A DNA stretch of 64,000 nucleotides from Macroventuria anomochaeta (taxonomy: Eukaryota > Ascomycota > Dothideomycetes > Pleosporales > Didymellaceae), in assembly GCF_010093625.1 (NCBI RefSeq), contig NW_022985367.1, forward strand, positions 82,549 to 146,548, written 5' to 3'. Shown one piece after another: positions 23,406-35,424 of the stretch. A program made the position numbers and the translations under genes. The notes below the pieces were generated by a model, which was not told the DNA's origin, made no database searches, and saw only the letters and a program-made list of their open reading frames with translations. The first letter of the stretch is position 1; every line of letters begins with the position of its first letter.

Positions 23406-23554
23406 ATTGAGGAGTGGATGATAGTGTTAGGCCCGCACCCAGGTACCCTTAGTGCATCCGTTCTCTTCTAGACTCTGCAGCTTTCCTTCTCTCCTAGGTC
23501 CTAGCACCCACAGCTCCTTCCGTGTAGACAGACTGATTCACCATCAAGCCTAAG

Positions 23555-23950
23555 ATGTGCAAGATCCCAACTTATTTCTACGCAAAATTCACTGAGATCA
23601 ATGGCTTTGATGCATACGCTTCAAAGCAGTCTTGTTGCTCACCCCTTCCTGACTTTCAACGGGTGAAGATCATTAGGATCGTCATGTATTGTAGCTACTT
23701 GAGTGGGTTTGTATCTCTTTCCCTCTATTCGAGTGATACTAAAGGGTTGCCTAGGAGGTATATGTATGGTGGCAGATTAGTATTCTTGCGGGTCCGCTGG
23801 ATACGCAATTGTGACTTGACTATTAGTGGCCATCAGAGCCGTCGACACCAGTCCACTCAAAGTAAGAGCGGTATCGTGAACTCGATCTTCAAGACAGATA
23901 TTGACCACGAGTATGTCACCACCCATACTCACAGTCTCTCAGAAACTTAA
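23555..23950 (+). pseudogene. Possible second remnant of the small protein family
   Basis: 131-codon ORF starting MCKIPTYFYAKF, resembling the MC..T.IYKHY start of the 24053 gene. The rest does not resemble the family. Weak call, kept because it lies between two better matches. Confidence 0.25.
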
Positions 23951-24052
23951 GCATACATGAAGGACACTGCGTAGCCATTCTCCTTCTTCGTACCAAGACA
24001 AAACACACAACCTCAACAATAGCACCAACCAACAAAACCTTACAACACAACC

Positions 24053-24328
24053 ATGTGCCCACGCACCAACATATACAAGCACTATCTCTACTGCGGCATC
24101 ACCGGGCACAAGCTGCCCGTCGGTGCTTGCGACAAGTACGCACACGGGCTGCAGATGTGCCTCGATGATCCCAATACACCAAAGAAGGTCAACTTCAAGA
24201 CTATAGAGAACGGAAGGGTAGCTTGGGATCATGGTTGATTTTGCAAGGAAAGTAAGGATATTAATGGAGACTATTTATATAGACAGTATTGGGAGGATGC
24301 GGCGCAGTATCGTGAGGGGGGTGGGTAA
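24053..24328 (+). pseudogene. Small Cys-containing protein with internal TGA
   Basis: ATG 24053 opens a 61-aa reading frame (MCPRTNIYKHYLYCG...ACDKYAHGLQ) that ends at TGA 24236-24238. The same frame then continues for 29 codons (FCKESKDINGDYLYRQYWEDAAQYR) to TAA 24326-24328. The tail resembles the relic at 23292, so the TGA probably interrupts a roughly 91-residue protein, for example a former Trp codon. Small proteins with this MC..YK.Y.CGH-like start are common, uncharacterised products in Dothideomycetes (recollection, not searched). The leader upstream is CAA-rich. It could still be expressed as the 61-aa form. Confidence 0.5.
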
Positions 24329-25096
24329 GAAGAGATCAATGTCCGGCGAGGGGAGTGTGTGGGCTGTAAGTAATTGAGGAAGGTTGTTGTATTTCATTGG
24401 ACTTTCTACATGTACGGCCTTTGGCCTATTAATTAACATAATCCCTTACATGATCGAAACACGACTGTTATGGTGTGCCTCGAGCCTAAGCCCGAAATCA
24501 CTGGTCGCAGTCTGGTGTACTACTTGCGGCCGTTGAAAGAATTGTACGTTACATATTGAAAAAACATGCGTATAGTTTATCTCCGAAGAATGGTCAATTG
24601 TGAGGGAGGGGATGCAAGAGGGTCCAAACCTAGCTGGCTGTGGTTCTGATGACGGTACGCTTATCCAAGATCCAACATAATTCGGTCGAAGCTTTGCACT
24701 TTGCAAACCAGACGTGGAAAGTACGTTATATGCTGCGGGTGGTGCTACATGAGGCAAGGTACGTCGCGCAGCCGTTTTTAGGCGTACCGCAGTGCCATCC
24801 AGTCGGGCCTAGATCAAGGCGCGTGGCGTAGCTACACGAGCTCTAGAAGCGTGTGCGGTGGGCGGCCTTCGAGGGCGCGGAGCCAGGAGCAGCAGTCTCT
24901 TCAGTCGGCTTGATACTATGGTGGAGAAGCCAGGTCAGCAAAGTCAAAGCAAGGAAGAGAATCGAGGTGTATTACATTTCGCTAGCGACGAGCAAACGCG
25001 AAGGTTATGAACAAACGAAGTGATAAGATGTCTAGGGGAGTGTTGACTCGACTGAAGACGCGACTCCTCAGGCTCTATGGTGTCGGATCCCAGCAA
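24329..25096. other. Intergenic region, nothing recognised
   Basis: 768 bp between the small gene and the PRP39 stop. It contains only short overlapping ORFs and will include the PRP39 3' UTR. Confidence 0.4.
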
Positions 25097-27134
25097 TCAC
25101 TTGCGTTGACGCTTGTTTGCTGCGTTGTGAGGCTGCTTCTTTCGTTTCGAGGGGTGGGACTGGGAGGGATCGCTTGAAGCAGATGATACATACCCGTTGA
25201 CCTCCTTGTCTAGCTTCATGTATTCCTCCGCCGCATCCTTGCCTCCGCGGTTGAGCAGGAATTCCATGTAGAAGTGTGACAGCTTCTTCGATGCTTCTGG
25301 CGAGAGACGGCCTTTGGTGCGCACCAACTCGTGTACCGCCTTTACCCGCTTGTGGGCCTCTTCTTGATCAGAGGAAGGTTGGTCGATCTCGAATTGCAGG
25401 TACTTATACCAGTAGTCCTTCGAATCTGAGCACTTTTGGTGCTTGTCCTTGAAAGCCTGGCGAGCCTCCTCGACCGCACCCTTGCACTGGCACAGGATGC
25501 GTGCTTGTTCTGCAACCAATATCCCGCCGATCTGGCTGCTGCGTTGGCCAATGTATTCCTCAAGGACCTTGACAGCCTCATCATTGCCTTCGTGCCTTCG
25601 CACAATGCCAGCCAGAGAGACGATGGTTTCGACGTGATCTGGGGCTTGTTCAAGCATAGCTGTGTGTATCTCGCGGGCGACCGAGATGCGGCCAAGCTTC
25701 TCTTCAAGACGTGCCCAATTCAGACGAATAGTGGGAGCCTCGATAGGAACGAAGACACAGCTGGCTCGCATATAGATGATGCGCGTGTTCTCCTCTTTGC
25801 CTTGGGAGAACATCCACCGTGCGTACCGTAGCCAGAACTCGTCGTAGAGCGCACAAGCAACCAAGCAACGCTCGTAGAGGAATGAGATGCGTTCGAAGTC
25901 GCCCTGCTTTTCCTCGTAATCGAGGTACTTGCGCCAGTTTCCAAGCTCAGCATCCTCGAGCTCCGTGACGTGGAAGTATGCGCGCTTGATAGCCTGCTCA
26001 TAGTTCCAGCGGTTCTGAACATCTTGCTGTGTGCGCGAGTACGATTCGTAATAGTACGCATGGATCTTCTCGCGGAGCTGTCGCTCAAGCTCAAGAGGGG
26101 CTTTCTCGGGGTATCCTTGGTTTTCCAGCTGCATTGCGTTCTTGATGGTCTCAAGTGTTTCGGGCTCGGCAAGGTCTTCGATGGGTCGTGTACCAATGAG
26201 GGCGGTGAACTTCTCGTAGTAGCGGGAGAACTGGTAAATAGGAAGCAGCAGGACGTGACTGTAGATCTTGGTAGCGTTTGCAGGCTCCCCTACGCGCTCC
26301 TCGAACTCGATGTACTTGTCCCAGAAGGGGTGGCTTTGGAAGTCAAGACCGACAAAATGAGCTCCTCGCTCAAAAAGTCTAAATTGTCAGCATCGTTGGA
26401 TCAGGCGGGGGAAGGGAGTAGGGAGGGGGAGGGAATGAGCTTGCAGAGAGGATACGGAGTTCCCAAAGAAACTGCACCGTTGACTTCCAAACGTCTCCAA
26501 GATGCGCAATGAACTTGACGCAATACAATCAGTGTGGTGAGGGGCGAGGTGGCGCAAGAAGTGGCATGGAGTAGCACTAGATCAGACCTGAACGCGCATC
26601 GCCAACCCACAAGGTGCTTGCTGCTGGCTATGGGCTGATTTGAGTCTCAGAATCGAGGAAGAAAGGCAGCACTTACTCTCGAATGATGTCGTTGTCATGA
26701 CACGTGTCCATCTTGAAGGTGCAGTAGTTGGCCCACAGGTCAACAGAGGTGGTGACGGCGCATACACCACGCTCGTACACCATTTCGGCGGTCTCGGTGC
26801 CTCCTATCGCGAACTCGAGGTCGGCGTACTTCTTCCAGTATCCGAAGAAGAGTGGGAACTTTTGGAGGAAACAGTCGTATACGTTGCGCACAAGTTCAAT
26901 TGCCGATGGACTCGAGTTACGAGTGACGCCGCCCTCGAGCTCAGAGGCGCGAGTGACGATTGCCTCCCATCTGTCGAATTCGTCTTCGTTCTCGACCTTT
27001 GCATTGTCAGTTTGTACTATGATATTGTATTGTATTAAGCTTACTACTGCGCTGAGGAGCTTCCTGATCTCAGGTGCAGCCTCCTCGCCCGTGTACTCCA
27101 CATGCGCAATGGCGCCGCGCCCAGTAGGCAACAT
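25097..27134 (-). CDS. PRP39: U1 snRNP component Prp39 (HAT-repeat splicing factor)
   Basis: Three exons (27134-27045, 26996-26677, 26378-25097) give 563 aa. HAT (half-a-TPR) repeats fill the protein, with family signatures KFPLFFGYWKKYADLEF, TAEMVYERG, ANYCTFK, SHPFWDKYIEFEER, NWRKYLDYEE and LYERCLVACALYDEFWLRYARW. Prp39 joins the U1 snRNP in 5' splice-site recognition. Intron 1 is 48 bp (GTAAGC, ACTGAC). Intron 2 is 298 bp, long for this window, with GTAAGT donor and CTGACAATTTAG acceptor. The C-terminus is basic. No ATG lies upstream in frame before a stop, so the start is taken at 27134; a further 5' exon is not excluded. Confidence 0.9.
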
Positions 27135-27606
27135 CTTGTCGCGTTTGATGCTGATTCCGAGGTTTGATGTCAATGTCCTAGTTTACGAGAGGTGCGCGCG
27201 ACAGGTGGAATTGCTTGGGCAAGTGGGAGGAAGTGGTGGAAGTAGAGCAGGCGAGACCGTGATGAACCAAGGATTGATACCTTGAGAGCGGAGCTCGAGG
27301 CCCACTTTTGGAAGGAGCCGCACCCTAGCGTGCACGTGACGTCGGTGCTTCATTCTTCGTTCTTGCGCTGCGGACACGAACTGAGTGGTCTTCACTGCTA
27401 CAATGTCACACAGTCTTTCAATTCTTCGTAGCAATATATAAATCAAGAGGCTAGTTTCAATGCATGTAGGTCCCTCTAGACGAATAGCTGCAGCACTATC
27501 TTCATCTAAGATGTACGGCGAACGATGATCAATGTGATAGTTATTATTTTATCTAGGGATCAAAGCTGTGCTGTCGGTCATCCTCTATCATCCGACAGAG
27601 ACGCCA
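27135..27606. other. Intergenic region between PRP39 and the GGT gene
   Basis: 472 bp holding the PRP39 promoter and the GGT 3' end. An 87-codon ORF (27183-27446, minus) cannot be spliced in frame to PRP39 without a stop, so it is not called. Confidence 0.45.
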
Positions 27607-29408
27607 TTATACGGCGAAACCACCACTGTTCTTCTGTCTCGGTTCACCGGCGGCCTCGAACGTGCCATTGCTCAATCTCCGCAGTCCATGCGCTGTGCTT
27701 CCCGCTGCGGCCCATGTCACATTGGCACCCAACTGCTTGAGGAAAGCTGTAGTTCCATTGTTGAATGTGGGTTCGAAGCTGATTTGGGCAGGCACAAGTT
27801 GATCGTGGATCCTCGGCTGGGCCAGCGCTTCCGCGGTCGTCAGATTGCCATCAAGGATATGGATCAGGTTCTGGATCGTAGAAGTAATAATACGACTTCC
27901 GCCAGCTGCACCGATAGCAACGTAGAAAGCGTTTGCAAGGGTAGAGTTGAGGTGTTCAACGATTACGGGCGAGATGGAGGACAAGGGTCGTTTGCCAGGG
28001 CGGATGTAGTTTGCTGGGCTAGGGATGTAACCGAACGCGTTTGTTGTGTTGGGAATGGAAAAGTCATTCATCTCGTTGTTCATAATGACTCCAGTTTCTG
28101 GTACGACAACCTTGCTGCCGAAAAGTAGATTGACGGTTGTCGTAAGCGTGATGGCAAGACCGTCCTTGTCCGCAGCTACAATGTGCGACGTGCCAGGCGT
28201 TTCGAGCGACTCCAGGCCTTTCGGGTCATAGTAGGATACGTTGAAGGTCTGGGTATCACTGATCTTGGATTGGACTTCTGCTGCAGTGGAGGCCGAAATC
28301 ATCGCTTCCTGGTATTCGTCGATACCTTCGAGGTATAGCGGGTCGCCGAGCTCAGCCCGCATACCGTAAGCGAACTTCATGGCTTCGTCGAGGCGGTGCG
28401 TGGTCAGGTTGATAGCAGCTGGCTCGCCGAAGCCGGAGTAGCCTTCTACAATCTTCAGAACGGAGAGGGCAACTTCACCGCCGCTGGGAGCGCTGCAGGC
28501 TGTGAGCTTGTAGTTGTGGTATGTGATGGTCGAAGGCTTGCGGATAGCGACTGTGTAGTTCTTGAGGTCTTCGAGAGTCATGGTGCCGTTTTTGGCCTGA
28601 AGAGCGTTGATTGTAGCCTCTGCAAGAGGACCTTCGTAAAAGGCATCGGGACCTTCGTTGGCAATGGTCTCCAGAGTGTCTGCGTAGCGCTTCCTTGTGA
28701 TGGTCTCGTTCAGCTGGACAATGCGACCCTTGGGAGCAAAGTCGATAGCCCATTCCGGATCGTTGAGTAGGAAGTTGTTCGTTGCGTTCAAGCTTGCAGT
28801 TGCAGACTTGATGTAGCTGATCAGGTCCTCGTTGACTCGCCATCCTTCGCGCGCAACCTTGACTGCTGGCTTAAGAACCGTTGCCCAAGGGAGCTTGCCG
28901 TATCTCTCGTGAAGGTACTGCAGACCACGAACCTCGCCAGGTACACCGGAAGCCAAACCACCATTGATGCTGGCATCCTCGTTGTCCTTGTACATATCCT
29001 CGAAAGCAGCAGCTGGTGCTGTCTCACGGAAGTCGATGAATTCGTATGTGCCGTTGGGTGCTCGCACAAGCATGAAGCCTCCACCTCCAAGACCTGCAGG
29101 GTGTGAGTATTCCGAAGACGTGCATATGATAACAGGACCTGTTAGTTGCAAGACATACCAGAGTGGTACATGCCAATAACTCCCACGCAAGCTACGGTGC
29201 CGACCAGTGCATCAGCAGCGTTGCCGCCTTGCTTCAGCAAATCTACACCAATGTGGCTGCAGACGTCGCTCTCCGAAGCCACAGCGCCCAGTTCGCCATG
29301 TTTGATCGCAGGTGGTGTAGGGTAACCTGAAGGAACTGGGTTCGCGAAGACCGACTGCAGCGTCAGCAGCCCAGTCAAGCACCGCGACAACATTGCACCA
29401 CGCGCCAT
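27607..29408 (-). CDS. Gamma-glutamyltransferase (secreted or vacuolar)
   Basis: Two exons, 29408-29159 and 29093-27607, with a 65-bp intron (GTATGT donor, CTGCAG acceptor) that joins IGMYHSG to LGGGGFMLV; 578 aa. The enzyme hydrolyses or transfers the gamma-glutamyl group of glutathione. An N-terminal signal peptide (MARGAMLSRCLTGLLTLQSVFA) is followed by the large-subunit region with FRETAPAA and ASGVPGEVRGL. The autoprocessing/catalytic Thr lies in LTTTVNLLFGS at about residue 400, followed by MNNEMNDFS. Several N-glycosylation sequons agree with secretory passage. The start at 29408 has A at -3 and gives the clean signal peptide; the in-frame 29462 codon would bury it. Confidence 0.92.
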
Positions 29409-30503
29409 ATTGATACTCTCGCGACAGAAGGAAGAAACAAGCTCAACCAGCACGGGAGCCATGGGCTGGGCTTGACTTTCACTTTAAGCCCGCGGCAACG
29501 GCCCAGCCCTAATACTTGCCGTACAACAATGACGATTACTGCCTTGACCGTTTTGGTAAGAAGCTTACACTGTTGAGGAAGCTGCAAAGATGTCCGAATG
29601 CGGAGCAGTGGATCTGAGCACCTCATACGCAATAGTAATAGGGATCGACATGACGGCCGCGTAGACCTTGCACCGTAGTCATGGGGCGCGTGTAGGTGAA
29701 GCTATCGTGCTTGAGATATGGGTTGTTTTCGAAATACCGGCTACACCCTGTGACCCGAGATCCTGAGCATACATAGGCGTACTTTAGATACTATACTGCC
29801 TGCGTACATGTGCCAAGAGGCTATATCCTAGCTTCCTTATCACAGAGTGAATTGCTACACCCCGTCCCGCCAGCCTGCAGGCTGTTCTCAAGAACCGCGC
29901 CCTGCTGCGCTAGGTTGTACGCGTCAAACTGCATAGAGTGGCTAAGCTGCATGTTGTATAGTCACTTTTTTTTGGCGTTTGAATGGTTTCCTGCCCAGGT
30001 CACGGAGTGTAGCCGGTATTTCGAAAACACCGATAACGGATATGAAGCTCCGTCGATAAGAGATAGGCGAGGCTGGAGACGATAGTGAATAGCTGGATTG
30101 ACAGCTCAGTTGTGTTACCTTGGAGGTCCTCGCGAAATGCATCTCGAGATTACATTGAGCTGGTCAATTGCTGATGTTGAGACTGCTCAAGCAAGCCACT
30201 ATGAGGCCGGAGCATGCAGCTGCAGGTGCAAAGCTGGCAAGCGCCGCTTCCGTCATTTCGACTGAGGATGATGAGCTCGAGAGAAGGCGCGAGATGATTG
30301 TTGGCAGATCGCATACCGCATGTGTCCTTGCATATGCATGGACAAGTGCATTGGCATGCACGGCCGAAATGATGGTTTTTGAATTGTGATGAGTCGAGAG
30401 TGAAGTTGCGTGAAACGTGACACCGTGAATTTCAAGCGCGTCACGACTCGCCAACGCGTTCCCCAACCACACTCCCACTACACCAATTCACCACATCTCT
30501 CCA
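29409..30503. promoter_or_regulatory. Divergent region between GGT and MSH3 genes
   Basis: 1.1 kb between outward-reading genes. Short ORFs only; no repeat or RNA gene recognised. Confidence 0.45.
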
Positions 30504-33500
30504 ATGGCTCCCAAAAGCAGCCAGCCACCCTCGAGCGCCTCACAAAAGACCAAACAGCAATCGATATCGAGCTTCTTCACACCTAAACCCTCCCAAGCAC
30601 CGAAAGTTACGCACAAACCACCTCCGCAGCCGAAGTCCCCGGTCAGCAATGGTGCGACTCACAACGATCGCGCTGAGGAGGCTTTGCCTCTAGGGAACTC
30701 AATACTGGGTCGAAAGCGCACAGTTCCTGTACCTAGTGATGATGGCGAGTCTCCGAAGCGACTGCGAGTTGCGGACAGTGAAGATGCGCGGCCATCGCTC
30801 AGTCAGGTGACTGCAGCAAGTCTGAACACGCCCAAGCCCACGAAGCTCACAGACAGGACATCGAAGTTCCTGTTCTCCTCATCTCCTCCGCGACGCGACG
30901 AGAACGAAGCCGCTGCCGAAGAAGATGCCGCAGGAACACAACGGGAGAAGGAGAGGCTCCACGAGAAGTTCGTCAAGAAGCTCGGGCGCCCAGACAGTTT
31001 TGCGGAGCTTCGCAGGAGGAATAAGACCTTGACTGAAGAGGAGGCCAACGGCGAGGGTGAAGGTGAGGAGGATGAAGAGGAGCAAGAGGCATCTAAACCT
31101 GCAAAAGGGAAGAAAGGTGCGGCGACGAAGAAGAAGTCGGCCTCGAAGTTGACGCCAATGGACAAGCAATACCTAGAGATCAAGCGAAAACACCTCGACA
31201 CTATCATCGTAATGGAAGTCGGATACAAATTCAAGTTCTTCGGTGAGGATGCAAGGACAGCATCGAAGGAGCTAGGAATTGTGTGCATTCCAGGCAAGTT
31301 CAGGTACGACGAGCATCCATCCGAAGCACATTTGGATAGATTCGCATCTGCAAGCTTTCCGGTACATCGGTTGCAAGTTCACGTCAAACGACTCGTCAAA
31401 GCGAACCACAAAGTCGGAGTGGTACGGCAGATCGAGACCGCGGCGCTCAAGGCAGCTGGGGACAACAGAAACACGCCATTTGTACGGAAGCTTACGAACC
31501 TCTACACAAAGGGTACATACGTTGATGATGTCGAAGGCTTGGAGACGGGATCGGAAAGTCCAGGTCCTGGTGCACAAGCGACTGGCTACCTACTGTGCAT
31601 CACCGAGACCAACGCGAACGGCTGGGGCACCGATGAAAAGGTGCAAGTCGGTCTTGTCGCCGTTCAACCTGCGACTGGAGACATTATCTACGACGACTTT
31701 GAAGACGGCTTCATGCGAAGTGAGATTGAAACACGCTTACTTCACATTGCGCCGGCTGAATTCCTGGTCGTGGGTGATCTGTCGAAGGCGACAGACAAGT
31801 TGATACAGCACCTTTCAGCGAGCAAGACTAACGTGTTCGGGGATCGTTCGCGTGTTGAAAGAGTAGAAAAGCCGAAGACCATGGCTGTGCAGGCTTACGG
31901 TCACATCTCCAACTTCTACGCTGACAAGATGAAGTCCAGTCAAGAAGGCGGCTCGTTAAGTCAGGGTGCAATTCTCGACAAAGTGCATCAACTGTCAGAG
32001 CATGTCACGATATGCTTGTCAGCGATGATCACATATCTGAGCGAATATGGATTAGAACATGTCTTCGACCTGACGAAGTACTTCCAGCCGTTCAGCGCGA
32101 GATCGTATATGCTTCTAAATGGCAACACACTTTCGAGCCTCGAAATTTATCAAAACCAGACCGACTACACCGCTAAAGGCAGCTTGTTCTCGACAATGGA
32201 CAGGACGAAAACTCGCTTCGGACACCGTCTCCTGAGAAAGTGGGTCGGTCGGCCGCTGATTGACAAGGAACGTCTGGAAGAACGCATTGCGGCAGTGGAA
32301 GAGCTCAAAAATGGCGAGAACACCATACCTTTTGACAAGTTGAAGTTTTTGCTCAGTAAGATCAGGACTGATCTTGAGAAGGTGCTAATTAGGATCTACT
32401 ACAAGAAATGCACGCGACCAGAGCTCTTGGCCGCACTGCAGACACTTCAGGATATCTCTGGTCAGTACCTGCAGATAAAGTCACCCGAGCAAAGTGGCTT
32501 CTCGTCGACTCTGCTCAGAGACGCGGTGTCAAACATTCCCAAGATCTACGACGACCTCAACATGATCCTTGAGAAGATCAATGCCAGTGCCGCTAAAGCC
32601 GACGACAAGTATGGCTTCTTTCAGGAAGAGCATGAAGCGGAAGATATCAACGACTTGAAGCTCAGCATCGCCTCAGTCGAAGACGATCTCAACACTCACC
32701 GCCAGGAAGCTGCCGCAAAGCTTGGAGTAACGAAAGTCGACTATGTTACTGTTGCCGGCATCGAATACCTTATTGAAGTCAAACGCAAGTCTCCGCAAGA
32801 AAAGAAAGTTCCTGCTTCATGGCAACAGATCTCTGCGACCAAGGCTACCCTGCGTTTCCATACACCCGAAGTCAAGCGCATGTGTCAAGAACGTGATCAG
32901 TACAAGGAGTCCCTAGCCGCAGCCTGTGACGCTGCGTTCATGCGCCTGCTGGACGAAATCTCAGCAAAGTACCAAGAGTTTCGAGACTGCGTTCACTCCA
33001 TCGCAACACTCGATGCGCTCTTTTCCTTGGCCACTCTAGCTAACCAACCCGGTTACGTGAAGCCTACATTCACAGATGGGATCGAGCTTAACATTACTGG
33101 TGGCCGGCATCCTATGGTAGAACAAATGCTACTAGATAGCTATGTGCCGAACGACCTCCAGCTCTCGCACTTAGCTACGCGCGCTCTGTTGATTACGGGA
33201 CCTAATATGGGCGGCAAGTCCTCATACGTGCGTTCTGCTGCTCTCATCGCCATCATGGGTCAGATCGGGTCGTACGTGCCTGCTACAGAAGCACGTCTTG
33301 GCATGCTCGATGCGGTGTTCACGCGTATGGGCGCGTTTGACAACATGCTGAAGGGCGAATCAACCTTCATGGTGGAACTCAACGAGACATCTGACATCTT
33401 AAAGTCTGCAACGCCGCGTTCACTTATCATCCTGGACGAGCTCGGCCGTGGAACCAGTACGTTCGACGGGGTTGCTATTGCTGAAGCAGTGCTCGACTAT

Positions 33501-33924
33501 GTGATTCGCGACCTGCAGAGCTTGACGCTGTTCATCACACATTACCAGCACCTGTCCAAGCTCCACTCACGATTTACAAACAACGAACTGAAGAACGTGC
33601 ACATGTCTTTTGAGGAGCGCGATGGTGGCAGGGAGGTCGTCTTCCTGTACGAGGTCGCCGAAGGCACCAGTCACCGATCCTATGGACTCAACGTCGCACG
33701 GCTGGCAAAGGTACCAGAGAAAGTCATCGATGTTGCTGGTGTGAAGAGCGCTGAGCTGGAAGACAACATGGTGGCCTGCAAGATGGGGAACTTGTAAGTC
33801 TGGTTAACATCGCTCGGTTATGTGTATACTGATTTAGGACAGGTCTCGTCTGATCAACGGCTTGATGAACGACGATTCCGAACAGGGTCTTGACAGACTT
33901 GCCGAAGGCATCGAGCAGTTATAA
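30504..33924 (+). CDS. MSH3: DNA mismatch repair protein Msh3
   Basis: Two exons, 30504-33793 and 33843-33924, with a 49-bp intron (GTAAGT donor, ACTGAT branch); 1123 aa. Msh3 pairs with Msh2 (MutS-beta) to bind insertion/deletion loops. The N-terminus has a PCNA-interaction box (QQSISSFF at about 14-21) and a disordered basic region. The MutS mismatch-binding domain starts at about 216 (TPMDKQYLEIKRKH). The ATPase carries Walker A GPNMGGKSS (about 897) and Walker B with LDELGRGTSTFDG (about 974). The tail after the intron ends in GLDRLAEGIEQL. The order and length fit Msh3 rather than Msh6, which has a Phe-X-Glu mismatch motif not seen here. Confidence 0.94.
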
Positions 33925-34241
33925 ATATAGCTTGAAGCATACCAGGCTTGATGCAAGTATGTACCAGGCACATCAGGATTTAGACGTGATGAAATAATAC
34001 CTCCCTTTTCCTGTTCCCGGACTTAGATCATACGACCGATCATCCGTTTTGTTGAGATTTTTGATCGAGTTGTTGGTGTTGCTCCGATATTTGAGCCAGC
34101 AACCGCAAGACCTCATTGCGCGAACACCACAGCCGAGCACGCTTTCCGCTTGCGATAACGATCCAACATTGGTCAGCTAGCAGCGACAGAGTATTAATGT
34201 ACTAATTCTGGTGGTTTTTGTAGGTAATGCTGGGCACGAGA

Positions 34242-34650
34242 ATGTCCAATTCAACAGTTAGGTCAGTTGCTATTATCGGTGCTGGGGCAGCTGGTACGTG
34301 CAACTAGAATACATAGCCTGGGGGGCACTATCATCTCACAACACACAGGTGCTGCTGCAGCTGCAGCTTTCGATGCAGAGGATGCTTTTGATATCATCAA
34401 GCGCTTGAGCTTCGGGAAAACACCAAGAGGAACATGGTACTGGATACGCAAGTTATCAGCCTGTGCCCAGTGTTGACTATAATGCAGGACATACGATCCA
34501 GACCCGGCACCACCGAGCCAAATCCACCTTGGAAAGAATCCGCCAGACATTGATCCTCCGCTGGAGGTACCACAAAGTCTCCCAGCTGCGGTGGCGCCAG
34601 CACAACAGACAAGATTTAACAGAACGCCAATATATGAATGTCTCACGTGA
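34242..34650 (+). pseudogene. Flavin-containing monooxygenase, 5' fragment
   Basis: Three spliced pieces (34242-34293, 34349-34436, 34488-34650; introns 55 and 51 bp) read as the N-terminus of a fungal FMO. The FAD-binding motif GAGAAG sits in VAIIGAGAAG, followed by GTWTYDPDP and NRTPIYECLT. The reading then stops at TGA 34648, where intact family members continue for several hundred residues with NADPH-binding motifs. Just downstream lies a LINE-derived fragment in the opposite orientation. The gene therefore looks truncated by insertion or rearrangement. ATG 34227 is an alternative start. Confidence 0.75.
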
Positions 34651-34689
34651 TTGATTGGTTTAACGTCCTATGTGAGTCTGGGACTGTAG

Positions 34690-34900
34690 AAGATGAGAGG
34701 AACAGTAGCTCCTGGCCAGAGTAGCCTTGATGCCTTCTTTGGTGTGAAGAAGCAGAGGCAGTGTGAGCTGCACTTTCCCTAGACTGTCCTGGAGGGCTTT
34801 CCGGTCTTGCCTGAGCCACTTGCAGCTCAAGAGGTGTTCTGGGGTCTGTTTGGCTCCACAGCTGCAGAATGGGTGGTCTGCCTTGCCAATCTGGAACAGT
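34690..34900 (-). mobile_element. Non-LTR retrotransposon (LINE) 3'-end coding fragment
   Basis: The minus strand has an open stretch encoding PFCSCGAKQTPEHLLSCKWL. This is the C-x-C-x7-H-x3-C zinc-knuckle found at the C-terminus of reverse transcriptases of the Tad/I/R1 type, followed by a short helical tail. About 70 codons remain; the rest of the element is missing, as expected for a 5'-truncated LINE copy. Its 3' end points at the broken end of the monooxygenase. Confidence 0.6.
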
Positions 34901-35028
34901 TATGCCTTATTGGATCCTTGATTCAGGAAAACACCCGCAGCACCTACCTCCAACATCGCTCGTAGCCAAGCTGAGATAGTCGAAGCTTGAGCCGTATGAC
35001 GTTCAGAGGTGCAACAAAAAGACAAAAA

Positions 35029-35140
35029 TATACAACAGCGGGTATTCGCTAGTGGTCACCCACCTAACTACTAATCCGCCGGTACGTTGCTTAAATAGGG
35101 CTGAGCAAACGGGAAGCCTTGCTGCTTCCTGGTCGCTCAC
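35029..35140 (-). rRNA. Degenerate 5S rRNA copy
   Basis: The minus strand reads like fungal 5S rRNA in its 3' two thirds: GGCTTCCCGT, GCTCAGCC, then GATTAGTAGTTAGGTGGGTG, ACCACTAGCGAATACCCGCTG and TTGTAT, followed by T-rich pol III terminator sequence. The first 30 bases diverge and the region between GCTCAGCC and CGGCGG is altered, so it is probably a pseudogene. Fungal 5S genes of this group are dispersed, so a lone copy is normal. Part of it is shared with 37638-37704. Confidence 0.75.
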
Positions 35141-35164
35141 CACAAGAGTCCTTAATTCTACCGT
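35108..35164 (+). repeat. Diverged repeat, copy 1 (paired with 37648-37704)
   Basis: Fifty-seven bases match 37648-37704 at 39 positions without gaps, including the 9-mer TCCTTAATT, and the ten bases upstream add eight more matches. Eleven of the 18 mismatches are transitions. It overlaps the 5' half and upstream flank of the 5S-like sequence. Confidence 0.5.
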
Positions 35165-35424
35165 ATCGGTGTCGCTGTTGCTGAAAACAGACCACAGAGG
35201 ACACAAATTTGCCACTCATTGCACGCGCCGGTGGTTAATTGCGGGCCATATTCGAAGTGCTGCGAGAGCCCCCAGGCCACGTGCGAGTATTCGCCGAGAG
35301 CCCAAACCTCGTTCCTCCGGTCTCTAAAGCCAAAAGACAAAACCTCGGAGCACCCCCTTCGCCATTGTTACACGACCGCACACAACCATCTTTATTCTAA
35401 CTATCGCCAAGTCTATTGAGAAGA

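Noticed and set aside
27183..27446. 87-codon minus-strand ORF as a possible first exon of PRP39
   Set aside because: The best donor (GTATCA) joined to the 27177 region gives an immediate stop, so the junction is not phase-compatible.
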